Origin: Gemmatimonadota bacterium
GTDB lineage: Bacteria > Latescibacterota > UBA2968 > UBA8231
NCBI GenBank assembly: GCA_009840005.1
Contig: VXOR01000033.1
Coordinates: 3,134 to 67,133 of the forward strand
Direction of reading: 5' to 3'
Length of the DNA: 64,000 nt
Shown here: in pieces, positions 8,930 through 17,204 of the stretch
How the letters are laid out: each line of letters begins with the position of its first letter
Position numbering within the stretch: the stretch's first letter is position 1
Notes under the pieces: generated by a model
What the model was told of the DNA's origin: nothing
Databases searched by the model: none
What the model saw: only the letters and a program-made list of their open reading frames with translations
Translations under genes and position numbers: made by a program

Positions 8930-9081
8930 ATAACGGCCTGCTGGACTATGCCCGTGACAACGCCCTCCAAATCGTCGTTGTGGCTCCAGAACGACCGGAC
9001 TTCATGCATGCACAGGACTGGTTTGTTGAGGGTCTTGCCGAGGATGTCTTGCCCGAACTGACAAAGCTGCTCACCACCTGA
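8929..9081 (+). pseudogene. C-terminal gene remnant, unrecognised
   Basis: A stop-free stretch in a different frame from the previous gene ends in TGA at 9079-9081. It reads NNGLLDYARDNALQIVVVAP followed by ERPDFMHAQDWFVEGLAEDV and LPELTKLLTT. The hydrophobic strand, the amphipathic helix and the missing start suggest the tail of a lost alpha/beta enzyme. The family cannot be named. Confidence 0.35.
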
Positions 9082-10227
9082 TCATGCACCTCCCTCGACC
9101 TGGCGCGCCATCTGCGCCATATAGGCGGCTCGACCTATGAGGTCTTTCTTATAGTTCCAGCGGCTCTTTTCCGGGTACATCACCAAGGAGCGATCCGCCA
9201 AGGGCAGGGACACCCTGCCACCGCCCTGCCGATGCGACTCGCGCAGGGCCACGGCCAACTCCAGGGCATGGCGCAAATCGTCGCCGCTGGTGATTGCCAA
9301 GTCTCCGCCTTCTTCGAGGACGCGGACTATATCCTCTACAATGGCCCGCATCACCGGCCCGGGATCTTGCCAGCCCTCGTCGTCGTACCCCCTCTCCTCC
9401 TCGGTGTATTGCTCGAACACCCCTTCCTCCTCGACCAAAGGCCTCCCTCGACCGCTGGGCTTGAACAGGCGCAAACCTAGGCCCGTATTGTTCCAATTGC
9501 AGATGAGTCCCTCGCTGCCCATCACCTCGAGGCCGCGCCAAGTCGGGCCTGGGAAGCTGCTGAAACACTCTATGCCATTGCCAAAGCGAATGTACCCACC
9601 CACTCCGCCGAAACCAGTGGCTCCTTCCTCGTAGGGTTCCTCGTGATCGCTGTGGGGATCGCCGCCGACCCGGCCGACGACCCACTCCGCTGGTGCCTTG
9701 GCGGCGAACTTGCGCGTCAGGTTCAAACCGTGGCAGCCACCCTGGCCGTTGCCGCCGTACAGATTGATGCGTTCCACTTGACCAATCTCTCCCCCCGCGG
9801 CCAACTCGTAGGCCCGGCGATAATCTGGATGGCTCGACACCATGACGCCGGAGCCCAAATACACGCCCCGCCGCTGGCAGCTCTCCACCATGCGGTCGGC
9901 TTCGGACAACTGGGCCGTCAGCGGTTTTTCGCAAAAGATGGCCTTGGCCCCGGCCTCGGCTGCAGCCACTACTGCTCCGGCGTTGGCTCGCACCGGCAGC
10001 ACTGGCATGGCGATATCGATCGACTCGCGTGCCAACATCTCCTCGTAGGCGGCGTAGCCGGGCACCCCGAAGCGGCGGCAACCCAGCGCCAGATTTTCCG
10101 CATCCGTATCGGCAATGGCCACCACCTTGCACAAGGGGTGCACATCAAAGGCCCGGGCCCGGCTGGTGCCAGCTCGTCCGCAGCCAATGACGCCGACCCG
10201 GTATTTGGCTTCTCGCTTTTCTCGCAT
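9082..10227 (-). CDS. Gfo/Idh/MocA family oxidoreductase
   Basis: 381 residues. Rossmann motif VGVIGCGRAGTSRARAF, then ADTDAENLALGCRRFGVPGY and the signature CEKPLTAQLSEADRMVE with the catalytic Lys. The C-terminal domain has GFGGVGGYIRFGNG and a Trp/Tyr-rich tail. These enzymes act on sugars or sugar acids with NAD(P). It lies 23 bases downstream of the GAPDH-like gene on the same strand, so they are probably co-transcribed. The C-terminus is longer than in the 4266-5342 paralogue and similarity to it is limited, so they likely have different substrates. Confidence 0.87.
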   Translation of the reverse strand: MREKREAKYRVGVIGCGRAGTSRARAFDVHPLCKVVAIADTDAENLALGCRRFGVPGYAAYEEMLARESIDIAMPVLPVRANAGAVVAAAEAGAKAIFCEKPLTAQLSEADRMVESCQRRGVYLGSGVMVSSHPDYRRAYELAAGGEIGQVERINLYGGNGQGGCHGLNLTRKFAAKAPAEWVVGRVGGDPHSDHEEPYEEGATGFGGVGGYIRFGNGIECFSSFPGPTWRGLEVMGSEGLICNWNNTGLGLRLFKPSGRGRPLVEEEGVFEQYTEEERGYDDEGWQDPGPVMRAIVEDIVRVLEEGGDLAITSGDDLRHALELAVALRESHRQGGGRVSLPLADRSLVMYPEKSRWNYKKDLIGRAAYMAQMARQVEGGA

Positions 10228-10250
10228 AGAGATCTGTCCTCGCTATTGGA

Positions 10251-11693
10251 TTACTTGGGAAAATAGGGCAGTTCGAGACCGGATATGTGCTGCAGGATGC
10301 GGATTACCTGGGCGCTGTAGCCGTACTCGTTGTCGTACCAAACGTATAGCACGCAGCGCTTGCCCTGGGTAATGGTCGCTCCCGAGTCGACAATGCCGGC
10401 TTTCTCATTGCCGACGAAGTCGCTCGACACCACCTCGGGCGAACTCGTGTAATCGATCTGGCCCCCGAGGGGCACATCGAGGGAGATATCCCGCAGATAG
10501 GTGTTGATTTCCTCTGTGCCGACTTCCCGTTCTAGGTTCAAATTCAAAATGGCGAGGGAGACATTGGGGGTGGGCACGCGAATGGCATTGGCCGAGAGCC
10601 TGCCTTTTAATTCCGGCAGGACCTTGGACACGGCGCTGGCCGCTCCGGTGTCGGTTATGACCATGTTCAGCGGTGCCCCGCGCCCCCGCCGCTCGTGCTT
10701 GTGATAGTTGTCGATGAGATTCTGGTCGTTGGTGTAGGAATGGCAGGTCTCGATGTGGCCGCTGGCGATACCGTAGCGGTCGTGCACGACCTTGAGCACC
10801 GGCGCGATGGCATTGGTAGTATAGCTGCCGGCGGAGAGGATCTGTTCTTCCTCCACAATGCAATCGTTGTTGATGCCGTAGACTATATTGGGAACATCGC
10901 CCTTGCCGGGTGCGGTCAGGACGACCTTGGCAACCCCTGGAGCACATAGGTGGCGCTCGAGGCCCTCACGGTCTCGCCAGACGCCGGTGTTGTCGAGCAC
11001 AATGGCGTTTTCAATGCCGTAGGCGCTGTAATCCACGTCCTCTGGGGTGTCCGAGTAGAGGAGGCGGATCATGTTGCCATTGGCGACGATGGCGTTTTCT
11101 TCCTGGTCTATGACAATGGTCCCCTTGAAGGGGCCGTGAATGGAGTCTCGCCTCAGCAGACTGGCCCGTTTCACCAAGTCGCCCTCCGAGCCCGTCCGCA
11201 CCACCACAGCCCGCAGCCGCCACTTATCGCCCCCGCCGCTGCGGGCGATCAGAATCCGCGCCAGGATGCGTCCGACCCGGCCAAAGCCGTAGAGCACCAC
11301 GTCCTGCGGCCTGTCCAGTAGCGTCTTCCCGCCATTGATCTCAGCCAGTTCCCGGCGCACAAAAGCGTCCACATCCCCGTTCGCTTTACTTCTCTGGAAC
11401 CTAGTAGTCAACTTGCCGATATCTATCCGCGTCGGGGCCAGATCCAGCCGGGACAGGGCTTGGAGGACCGCAAAGCTCGAAAACATGCAGAGTTCGTCCT
11501 TGATCACCTGGCGAGCAAAGCGATGGGCCTTGAGGATGTCGATCGTGGAGTTGTGTACCAGAGAGCGGCCGTAGATCGTGGTGACCACGCCGTAATCCCG
11601 GTAGAGTTTGCCGATGAGCGGGACCATGGACTCGGCGACCTCCTCCCGCTTGGCCCAATCGGCAAAGTAGCGTTCCATCTTATGGTCGATCAT
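10251..11693 (-). CDS. Glyceraldehyde-3-phosphate dehydrogenase family, catalytic Cys replaced by Tyr
   Basis: 480 residues, the long GAPDH form with an N-terminal extension of roughly 125 residues. Seen: NAD fold VLYGFGRVGRILARILI, DNTGVWRDREGLERHL, the active-site segment SAGSYTTNAIAPV, the catalytic-base His in ETCHSYTNDQN, RVPTPNVSLAILNLNLE and VWYDNEYGYSAQVIRIL. The canonical motif is S-x-x-S-C-T-T-N; here codon 291 is TAT (10821-10823), giving Tyr where the thiohemiacetal-forming Cys belongs. TGT to TAT is a single transition. The rest of the enzyme is well preserved. Either it no longer has GAPDH activity or the base is an error. It starts after GAGGAA and leads into a Gfo/Idh gene. 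Confidence 0.9.
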   Translation of the reverse strand: MIDHKMERYFADWAKREEVAESMVPLIGKLYRDYGVVTTIYGRSLVHNSTIDILKAHRFARQVIKDELCMFSSFAVLQALSRLDLAPTRIDIGKLTTRFQRSKANGDVDAFVRRELAEINGGKTLLDRPQDVVLYGFGRVGRILARILIARSGGGDKWRLRAVVVRTGSEGDLVKRASLLRRDSIHGPFKGTIVIDQEENAIVANGNMIRLLYSDTPEDVDYSAYGIENAIVLDNTGVWRDREGLERHLCAPGVAKVVLTAPGKGDVPNIVYGINNDCIVEEEQILSAGSYTTNAIAPVLKVVHDRYGIASGHIETCHSYTNDQNLIDNYHKHERRGRGAPLNMVITDTGAASAVSKVLPELKGRLSANAIRVPTPNVSLAILNLNLEREVGTEEINTYLRDISLDVPLGGQIDYTSSPEVVSSDFVGNEKAGIVDSGATITQGKRCVLYVWYDNEYGYSAQVIRILQHISGLELPYFPK

Positions 11694-11783
11694 TTCCTCA
11701 ATTCCCTCTCTGCGGAGCCCATCCGACGTCTCGCATCTCGACCGACCCCACGGGTTCGAACGCTGATCGATAAGTTGCTGTAC

Positions 11784-12164
11784 CTATGTTCCTCCCTGTA
11801 CATGTGCGCGAAGCGCCGTTAGGACGTCGTCGCTGGTAAACCCCTCGGCTTCGGCTTCGGCCAGCAGCCGCGTGACGAACGCACTCAGGCGGCGTTCGCG
11901 TTCGCGTCGTGGCCGGGCCTGCGCCCGGGTGGCGCTGACGAACGAGCCGACTCCTCGCCGGGTTTTGAGCACGCCGGCGCGTTCGAGCTCGCTGTACACG
12001 CGCGCGACCGTGTTCGCATTGACGCGGAGGTCGCCTGCGAGTTGCCGAACCGTCGGTAGCTGATCACCAGCACGGAGGCGTCCTGCGGCAATCGCCGCTC
12101 TCAACCCCCGCTCCAGTTGGATGTAAATGGGAGTGCGGTCACGCAAGTTGATGCTAACCTGCAT
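11784..12164 (-). CDS. GntR-family transcriptional regulator, YtrA subfamily
   Basis: 126 residues. The winged helix-turn-helix is at about residues 10-75: PIYIQLERGLRAAIAAGRL, GDQLPTVRQLAGDLRVNANT and VARVYSELERAGVLKTRRGV. The short Arg-rich C-terminus, without a ligand-binding domain, is typical of YtrA-type repressors, which usually control ABC transporters. Here it stands alone, divergent from 12336 and upstream of the GAPDH-like operon. A perfect inverted repeat lies 11 bases before its start, so it probably represses itself. Confidence 0.9.
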   Translation of the reverse strand: MQVSINLRDRTPIYIQLERGLRAAIAAGRLRAGDQLPTVRQLAGDLRVNANTVARVYSELERAGVLKTRRGVGSFVSATRAQARPRRERERRLSAFVTRLLAEAEAEGFTSDDVLTALRAHVQGGT

Positions 12165-12175
12165 GTGACCTAATG

Positions 12176-12191
12176 TACTAGTTTATTAGTA
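12176..12191. promoter_or_regulatory. Candidate operator of the GntR/YtrA regulator
   Basis: TACTA-GTTTAT-TAGTA is a perfect inverted repeat with a six-base spacer, in an AT-rich stretch just upstream of the regulator's start. A TATACT hexamer lies next to it on the minus strand. Size and position fit a YtrA-type dimer site for autoregulation; binding is inferred. Confidence 0.55.
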
Positions 12192-12255
12192 TAATTGTTA
12201 TAAAAAATTGCTAGCGCCCAACGCGAAGCCTCGCAATTCGCTGCTGGATCCTCCA

Positions 12256-12330
12256 CTGTGCCCTTTGCAATGGAGAGAAGGATGGGGTTATAATAGTCGC
12301 GGTGGATGGACGAGACTTGACCCTAGGAGG
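12256..12330 (+). pseudogene. Diverged duplicate of the 15231-15335 segment
   Basis: CTTTGCAATGG and GGATGGACGAGAC recur here in the same order and spacing class as at 15231-15335, the tail of a zinc-ribbon gene plus the following spacer; about 35 internal bases are missing. With 12764-12840 this marks an old duplication of the zinc-ribbon/NAD(P)H-binding region. Confidence 0.55.
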
Positions 12331-12335
12331 TTGTT

Positions 12336-12749
12336 ATGGTACCAGCCTGCGCCCTGTTTATTTTCTTCGTGGATATCTTCCTGTTTCTCGGATGGAGAGT
12401 AGAGATACCAGCCTATTTCGTCCTGTTTCTCGCCTTCTTTCCCGCCCTGTATTTCGGAGGAATCGAAGAAAAGAATCGCGAACGGCTGGAACAGCTAGCC
12501 GACCGGCTGCGCCGGCTCTACAAGCGCACTGGTCAGCCGGGCCTGCGGGTACGCCGTCCCAGACGACTCCACTTTGAGACGCATCGGGCCCTCCGAGAAT
12601 TGGAAAAGAGCCTCAAGACCTTGGAGCGTCACCACCAGATCCACAGCCGTCGGCTGCGCTCTCCCCGGATGTTCATCGATGATCCTAAACCCGCCCTCGA
12701 CAATATGGATCAGCGCCTCTCGCGGCTGGAAGAGATCGACGTAAAATAA
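12336..12749 (+). CDS. Small membrane protein with cytoplasmic coiled region
   Basis: 137 residues starting after TAGGAGGTTGTT, a strong ribosome site. The first 45 residues are two short hydrophobic segments (ALFIFFVDIFLFLGW and YFVLFLAFFPALYFGG). The rest is highly charged and predicted helical, with heptad-like stretches (NRERLEQLADRLRRLYKRTG; RALRELEKSLKTLERHH; MDQRLSRLEEIDVK). It resembles generic small inner-membrane proteins with a coiled-coil tail; no family is recognised. Its gene lies between the two duplicate remnants at 12256-12330 and 12764-12840, in the position held by unique sequence in the parent locus. Confidence 0.6.
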   Translation: MVPACALFIFFVDIFLFLGWRVEIPAYFVLFLAFFPALYFGGIEEKNRERLEQLADRLRRLYKRTGQPGLRVRRPRRLHFETHRALRELEKSLKTLERHHQIHSRRLRSPRMFIDDPKPALDNMDQRLSRLEEIDVK

Positions 12750-13086
12750 AGGGCTCGAGCCGTGGTCCACTCCATGGGTTAAAGGGCGATTTCGAGGAAC
12801 AGGATCGCCGGGTCGCTCACAACTTTGGCGCAGAGGTGCTGATCCTTCGGGTCCTCATTTTATTAGAACCATCTTCTGCACCCGCGAGATCTGATCAGCC
12901 CCTGTCAGCCTGCTAGCCACGCACGGACGGCGGCTGTCTTTGCCCTAATCTTCTCGTTCCTCGTCTCCATCGCTCGCCATACCTTGCCTGAAAGTTCGTT
13001 GTAGGAATGTCGCATATGGCCCTTATTAGGACAATTGATATAAGAAGCCGCAACATCGCTATCTAGGAGTAGAGGAATAAACGAAA
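12750..13086 (+). other. Intergenic region with NAD(P)H-binding gene remnant
   Basis: Bases 12764-12840 match 15643-15719 of the NAD(P)H-binding gene with about ten mismatches (shared CCACTCCATGGGTT and GGCGATTTCGAGGAACAGGA). The remnant has an indel in the GGTTAAAGGG region that breaks the frame. The remaining 245 bases hold no frame or hairpin I can support. A purine-rich ribosome site (GGAGTAGAGGAATAA) precedes the next gene. Confidence 0.6.
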
Positions 13087-15090
13087 ATGACGAGGCAAAA
13101 AAAGAAAACCACTAAGAAGCAAAAGTCTTCCGACCCATTCTCGAAACTCACTTGGGAAGACCTAGAGGAATGGGCGGGCAACGTCATCGTCGGGCGAGGA
13201 CGCCCTTATCAGAGAAACGGAGCGGTTGAAAACTTGGCGCGCACCAAAGGCGGGACGTTGGTAGCCTGGGTGAGGGGAACGCGGCGCTATGCTACCTCGG
13301 TGCGCCTTACCGAGAGGAACGGCTTGGAATCCGCCTGCACCTGTCCCTATTGGGCCACCTGCAAACACGCGGTAGCTGTGGTGCTGGAATACTTGGAATG
13401 CCTCAAGACTGATAGTGGTGTTGGCGAAATTGACGAGGACGATCCGCGCTTGTTGAAACTAGAAGCGATAGGGGATGAAGGCGACGAATACGAGGAATTC
13501 GCCGAGGAAGAGGAGGAAGAAAACGTCAAGGTGCGTTCCGGGCGGTCAAAATCCAAGAAATCCAAAGCGGCTTCCCTGCGTCCGTACCTCCAAGAGCAGA
13601 CCAAAGCCGAACTCGTGGCGCTGGTGATTGAACTCGCGGACGCGCAAGACGAGGTGCCCCAATGGCTTGCAGACCGCCGCGCCTTAGCCTCGGGGCAGAC
13701 GCAAAAAATTCTCCAGACGATCCGCCGCGAGATCAGTGCCTTAGAAGAGCCAGTATGGGACGGCTATGGCTACGGAGCCTCTGCGGTTAGTACGGATCGC
13801 CTCAAAGCAGCCCTCAAAGGGCTAATACAAGCCGGACAGGCCGACGCGGCGTTGCGACTGGGGCCGGAACTGCTGGACGCAGCCCACCAAGTGCTACAGT
13901 ACGATAGCGAAGGCGAATCCGGCGCGGCGTTCGCCGACTGCCTCGATGTCCTTTTTCAAGACCTAGAAAAATCGTCTCTATCGCCAGCAGATCAAGTAGA
14001 ATGGGCCCTAGATATGGCACTGGCCGACGAATACGGACTGTGCGCCTCCGGGCTGGACCACTTGTGGAAGAAACGCTACGCCAAAAGCGATTGGTCCGCG
14101 GTGTGCGACCGGTTAGCGCAGCGTCTCGAAGCCATTGAACCTGTTGCGGAAGAGGACTCCTTATTGCCTAATTTCAAACGGCGCCAAATGGCCGACTGGC
14201 TGACGCTTTCCTTGGAAAAGGCTGGTCGCCAAGACGAGATTATCCCGCTGTGGGAGCGCGAAGCGCCCATCACCAACACCTATGCTCACTTGGTGGACCT
14301 CCTGATAGCCAAACGCCGATGGGAAGAGGCGCGGCACTGGTGTTACCAAGGGATAGAGGCGACTGCCCCCATCTATCCGGGCATTAAAGCGACCCTGCAC
14401 AAGAAGCTACAGACGATTAACGAGCGCAGTGGCAATCCGCTCGCTGGGTTGGCCCTTCAGGCCGAGGAGTTTTTTGCTGCGCCTGGTCTATTCGGTTTTC
14501 AGGAGTTGTGCAAGGCCGCTCGCAAGGTGCGCCTCGGCCAAGGCGTCGAGGCTTGGGCGCGGCACTATCTGGAAACGGGTCGGTGGCCCGGTGTCGGTCG
14601 AAAACGCAAGAGCGATCCGGCGGTAGCCTGGCCCCTGCCAGCCCCTGAAGTCGAGGTGCGTACTCGTCACCAAGCAGCGGAGGCACCGATGACCGGGATA
14701 CTAATCCAGTTGGCTATTGCCGAGAAGAAGCCGGACGAGGTACTCAAGTGGTACGATTATGCTGGCCGCAAAAAGGGTGGCATGAGGCTGTCTGATTTCC
14801 TCGTCGATGCCACCGAGGTGGCCGAGGCCATCAAGTCGGCCCACCCGGACCGGGCCTTAGATATTTGGCAGGAAACAGCCGAGGAGCAGATCGCCCGGGT
14901 CAGTACGAGTGGGTACGAGGCGGCGGTTCCCTATTTGCGAAAAATGAAAAATGCGCTCACGCGGGCTGGTCGCAAGCAGGAATGGGAAGCGTATTTGGCT
15001 TCCTTGCGAGAGGAAAACCATCGTCGGCCGCGGTGTTTGGAGGTACTGGACCGATTAAAAGGTGGTCGGCGGCGAATTATCAACACGTAA
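13087..15090 (+). CDS. SWIM zinc finger protein
   Basis: 667 residues. A Lys-rich N-terminus is followed by a SWIM domain (about residues 30-112) with the zinc signature CTCPYWATCKHAVAVVLEY (CxC...CxH). An acidic linker (EYEEFAEEEEEENVKV) and a Lys/Ser patch come next. The rest is helical and repeat-like, similar to TPR solenoids. SWIM domains bind DNA or proteins and often accompany SNF2 helicases; none is adjacent here. It is the first gene of a short plus-strand run. Function unknown beyond a likely chromatin or protein-interaction role. Confidence 0.82.
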   Translation: MTRQKKKTTKKQKSSDPFSKLTWEDLEEWAGNVIVGRGRPYQRNGAVENLARTKGGTLVAWVRGTRRYATSVRLTERNGLESACTCPYWATCKHAVAVVLEYLECLKTDSGVGEIDEDDPRLLKLEAIGDEGDEYEEFAEEEEEENVKVRSGRSKSKKSKAASLRPYLQEQTKAELVALVIELADAQDEVPQWLADRRALASGQTQKILQTIRREISALEEPVWDGYGYGASAVSTDRLKAALKGLIQAGQADAALRLGPELLDAAHQVLQYDSEGESGAAFADCLDVLFQDLEKSSLSPADQVEWALDMALADEYGLCASGLDHLWKKRYAKSDWSAVCDRLAQRLEAIEPVAEEDSLLPNFKRRQMADWLTLSLEKAGRQDEIIPLWEREAPITNTYAHLVDLLIAKRRWEEARHWCYQGIEATAPIYPGIKATLHKKLQTINERSGNPLAGLALQAEEFFAAPGLFGFQELCKAARKVRLGQGVEAWARHYLETGRWPGVGRKRKSDPAVAWPLPAPEVEVRTRHQAAEAPMTGILIQLAIAEKKPDEVLKWYDYAGRKKGGMRLSDFLVDATEVAEAIKSAHPDRALDIWQETAEEQIARVSTSGYEAAVPYLRKMKNALTRAGRKQEWEAYLASLREENHRRPRCLEVLDRLKGGRRRIINT

Positions 15091-15121
15091 TCCCATTGGC
15101 AACTTTTGCGGAGGATTTTCC

Positions 15122-15302
15122 ATGTCCACTACCTATTGCCCCCACTGTCGCCGCGTCACCAACACGCGCGGTCCTCGAGCCCCCGCGCCGTACGCCCAAA
15201 GGGAAGGAACTAGCCCTGCGGGTCATTCATTGTACCCTTTGCAATGGTTTCATTCGCAGCGAGGAAGTGCCCCGCGCCAAAAAGAAGGATAGTGTACCGT
15301 AG
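15122..15302 (+). pseudogene. Small zinc-ribbon protein, frameshifted
   Basis: An ATG at 15122 follows a strong GGAGGATTTTCC site. It begins MSTTYCPHCRRVTNTRG, the first zinc knuckle. The second knuckle, ELALRVIHCTLCNGFIRSEE, is in another frame that ends at 15302. The shift lies in the C-rich run near 15180. Joined, the two halves give a protein of about 60 residues with two CxxC pairs. It is 31 bases after the SWIM gene. A real frameshift or a base-call error in the homopolymer would look the same. Confidence 0.55.
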
Positions 15303-15426
15303 CGGCGGCGGATGGACGAGACCTGACTGTAGGATGAATGAAAAATGTATATGTTATCGTCAAATTGTTGTGAAAAATGACGATACGCAGTCAAATTCGC
15401 GGAAAAAACCATTGCCTACACCGCCA

Positions 15427-16335
15427 ATGACTTCGCCCATTCTCTTGACGGGCGCAACCGGCTATATCGGCGGGCGGCTGTTGCGCGTGTTGCAAAATGC
15501 CGGCCATCGGGTGCGCTGTGTAACTCGGCGTCCCGAGGCACTCCAATGTTGCGTCGCGCCAACGACGGAAGTAGTCAGCGCCAACATCCTCGACCGCGAA
15601 AGCCTAAAAGGGACGATGGACGGCGTCGAGATTGCCTACTACATGATCCACTCCATGGGTTCAAGGGGCGATTTCGAGGAACAGGACCGCCGGGCCGCGC
15701 ACAACTTCGGTGCAGAAGCGCGGCGAGCAGGTGTTGGGCGGATTATCTATCTCGGCGGTCTCGGCGAGACGAGTGAGGAACTGTCCCCGCATCTTAGAAG
15801 CCGACAGGAGGTTGCCGAGGTCTTGCGAGCGTCGGGGGTGCAGGTAGTAGAGTTTCGCGCCTCCATTGTTATTGGTTCTGGCAGTTTGTCGTTTGAGATG
15901 ATTCGCTCGCTGGTGGAGCGGCTTCCCGTGATGGTCACTCCGCGTTGGGTAAACGTCACGGCACAGCCGATGGCGATTGACGATCTGCTGCAATATCTCT
16001 CGGCTGCACTCGACCTAAAAACCGATGACCATGCGATCTTTGAAATCGGCGGTCCTGATGCGGTTTCTTATGGCGATCTGATGCGGGAGTACGCGCGGCA
16101 GCGTGGGCTCAAGCGGCTGATGATTCCCGTGCCATTGCTGACGCCGCGCCTCTCTAGCCTCTGGCTCGGTCTAGTGACGCCCTTGTACTCCCGAATTGGG
16201 CGGAAGCTGATCGACAGCATTCGCCACCCGACGGTCGTCCGCGACAACGCCGCTCGACAAACTTTCCCGCACATTCGGCCCCAAGGGGTGCGCGAGGCCA
16301 TCGCCAGTGCGCTTGGCAACGAAGGTCGCGAATGA
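15427..16335 (+). CDS. NAD(P)H-binding protein (NmrA/NDUFA9-like atypical SDR)
   Basis: 302 residues from the ATG at 15427; the frame is open further upstream but that part is not protein-like. The Rossmann motif is LLTGATGYIGGRLLRVLQ, followed by VRCVTRRPEAL, AYYMIHSMGS, IIYLGGLGE and a C-terminal region with RPQGVREAIASAL. Related proteins often continue into a DUF2867 domain of about 150 residues; this one stops before it. Likely an NAD(P)-binding oxidoreductase or regulator of unknown substrate. A 72-base degraded copy of its early coding region lies at 12764-12840. Confidence 0.8.
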   Translation: MTSPILLTGATGYIGGRLLRVLQNAGHRVRCVTRRPEALQCCVAPTTEVVSANILDRESLKGTMDGVEIAYYMIHSMGSRGDFEEQDRRAAHNFGAEARRAGVGRIIYLGGLGETSEELSPHLRSRQEVAEVLRASGVQVVEFRASIVIGSGSLSFEMIRSLVERLPVMVTPRWVNVTAQPMAIDDLLQYLSAALDLKTDDHAIFEIGGPDAVSYGDLMREYARQRGLKRLMIPVPLLTPRLSSLWLGLVTPLYSRIGRKLIDSIRHPTVVRDNAARQTFPHIRPQGVREAIASALGNEGRE

Positions 16336-16442
16336 GCCGCAACGCACTGGGCCGATGCGTATCAACGGGAGTCTGCGAAGGAACGGGGCGTGGGAAGTCG
16401 TGCTAGCCGACCAAGATCAAGCGATGGTGGGGAGAATTCTTT

Positions 16443-16754
16443 ATGACGGCCAAAATCAACCAAAGGTCCCTCGCTCTAGTGCGTGGAGATATTACAAGGG
16501 AACGAGTCGATGCGATTGCCAACGCTGCTAACGAGCGGCTCATGGGCGGCGGTGGCGTCGATGGTGCCATTCACCGCGCTGGGGGATCGGCCATCGCGGC
16601 GGAATGCAGCGCAATCCGCGCCAAGCAGGGCGGTTGTCCCACGGGTCAAGCTGTTATCACGACAGGAGGAAATCTTCCCGCGAAGCATGTCATCCACACT
16701 GTGGGGCCGATCTGGCGAGGTGGAGACGCTGGTGAAGCCGAACTTCTCGCATAG
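16443..16754 (+). pseudogene. Macro-domain (ADP-ribose-binding) protein, 3' truncated
   Basis: 103 residues of a YmdB-like macro domain: [56 protein letters not shown] and [10 protein letters not shown]. These include the ADP-ribose loop ([13 protein letters not shown]). Macro domains are about 170 residues; the second half, including the conserved ISTG loop, is missing. The break falls where antisense acyltransferase sequence begins (about 16740), so a deletion has joined two convergent genes. Confidence 0.8.
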
Positions 16755-17196
16755 AGTGCGAAGACGAGGACCAACCAGCAGAGGAACCACAAAAACCAAA
16801 GGTGGTGAAAAAGTGGCACGGCAAAGATCGGCGATGCCATCGCTTTGAGGAACCCGGCCGATTTCTCTTCTGCCTTGTCGATTTTTTCTCGACGGTCGCC
16901 AGCCCGAGTAGGAACGGCAGCAACACGCGGCGAAAACGGTGGGAGAGCAATGGTTTCAAGCCGCGACCGCGCCAAAGCATGGCCGTGAAAAAGCCGCTCA
17001 GCACAAAGAACACCGGCATGCGGAAGCCGTGGATTGTAGCGAATAAAAACCAAAAGAAACCGCTTTGCCGCTCATCTTGGACTGCCCAGGGAAACGGCGT
17101 GAAGGACAACCCCGCGTGCAATACGATGCCAAGCAGCATCGCCGTGGCGCGTAGGGCGTCGAGGTCGTAGCGGCGCGGGTAAGAGCTTCTGTTCAC
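16745..17196 (-). pseudogene. Acyltransferase-3 family membrane protein, truncated and frameshifted
   Basis: Starts MNRSSYPRRYDLDALRATAM and continues LLGIVLHAGLSFT, RMPVFFVLSGFFTAM and HRFRRVLLPFLLGLATV, the N-terminal three helices of acyltransferase-3/OafA/MdoC proteins that acylate glycans. After LGLAT the frame is lost, but membrane sequence [20 protein letters not shown] resumes in another frame. The gene ends abruptly at the truncated macro-domain gene. Most of the usual 10-helix protein (about 380 residues) is gone. Confidence 0.75.
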
Positions 17197-17204
17197 GGGT
17201 TGAT

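Noticed and set aside
15122..15302. Programmed frameshift in the zinc-ribbon gene
   Set aside because: No slippery heptamer followed by a stem-loop was seen. The shift is in a C-rich run where mutation or sequencing error is more likely.
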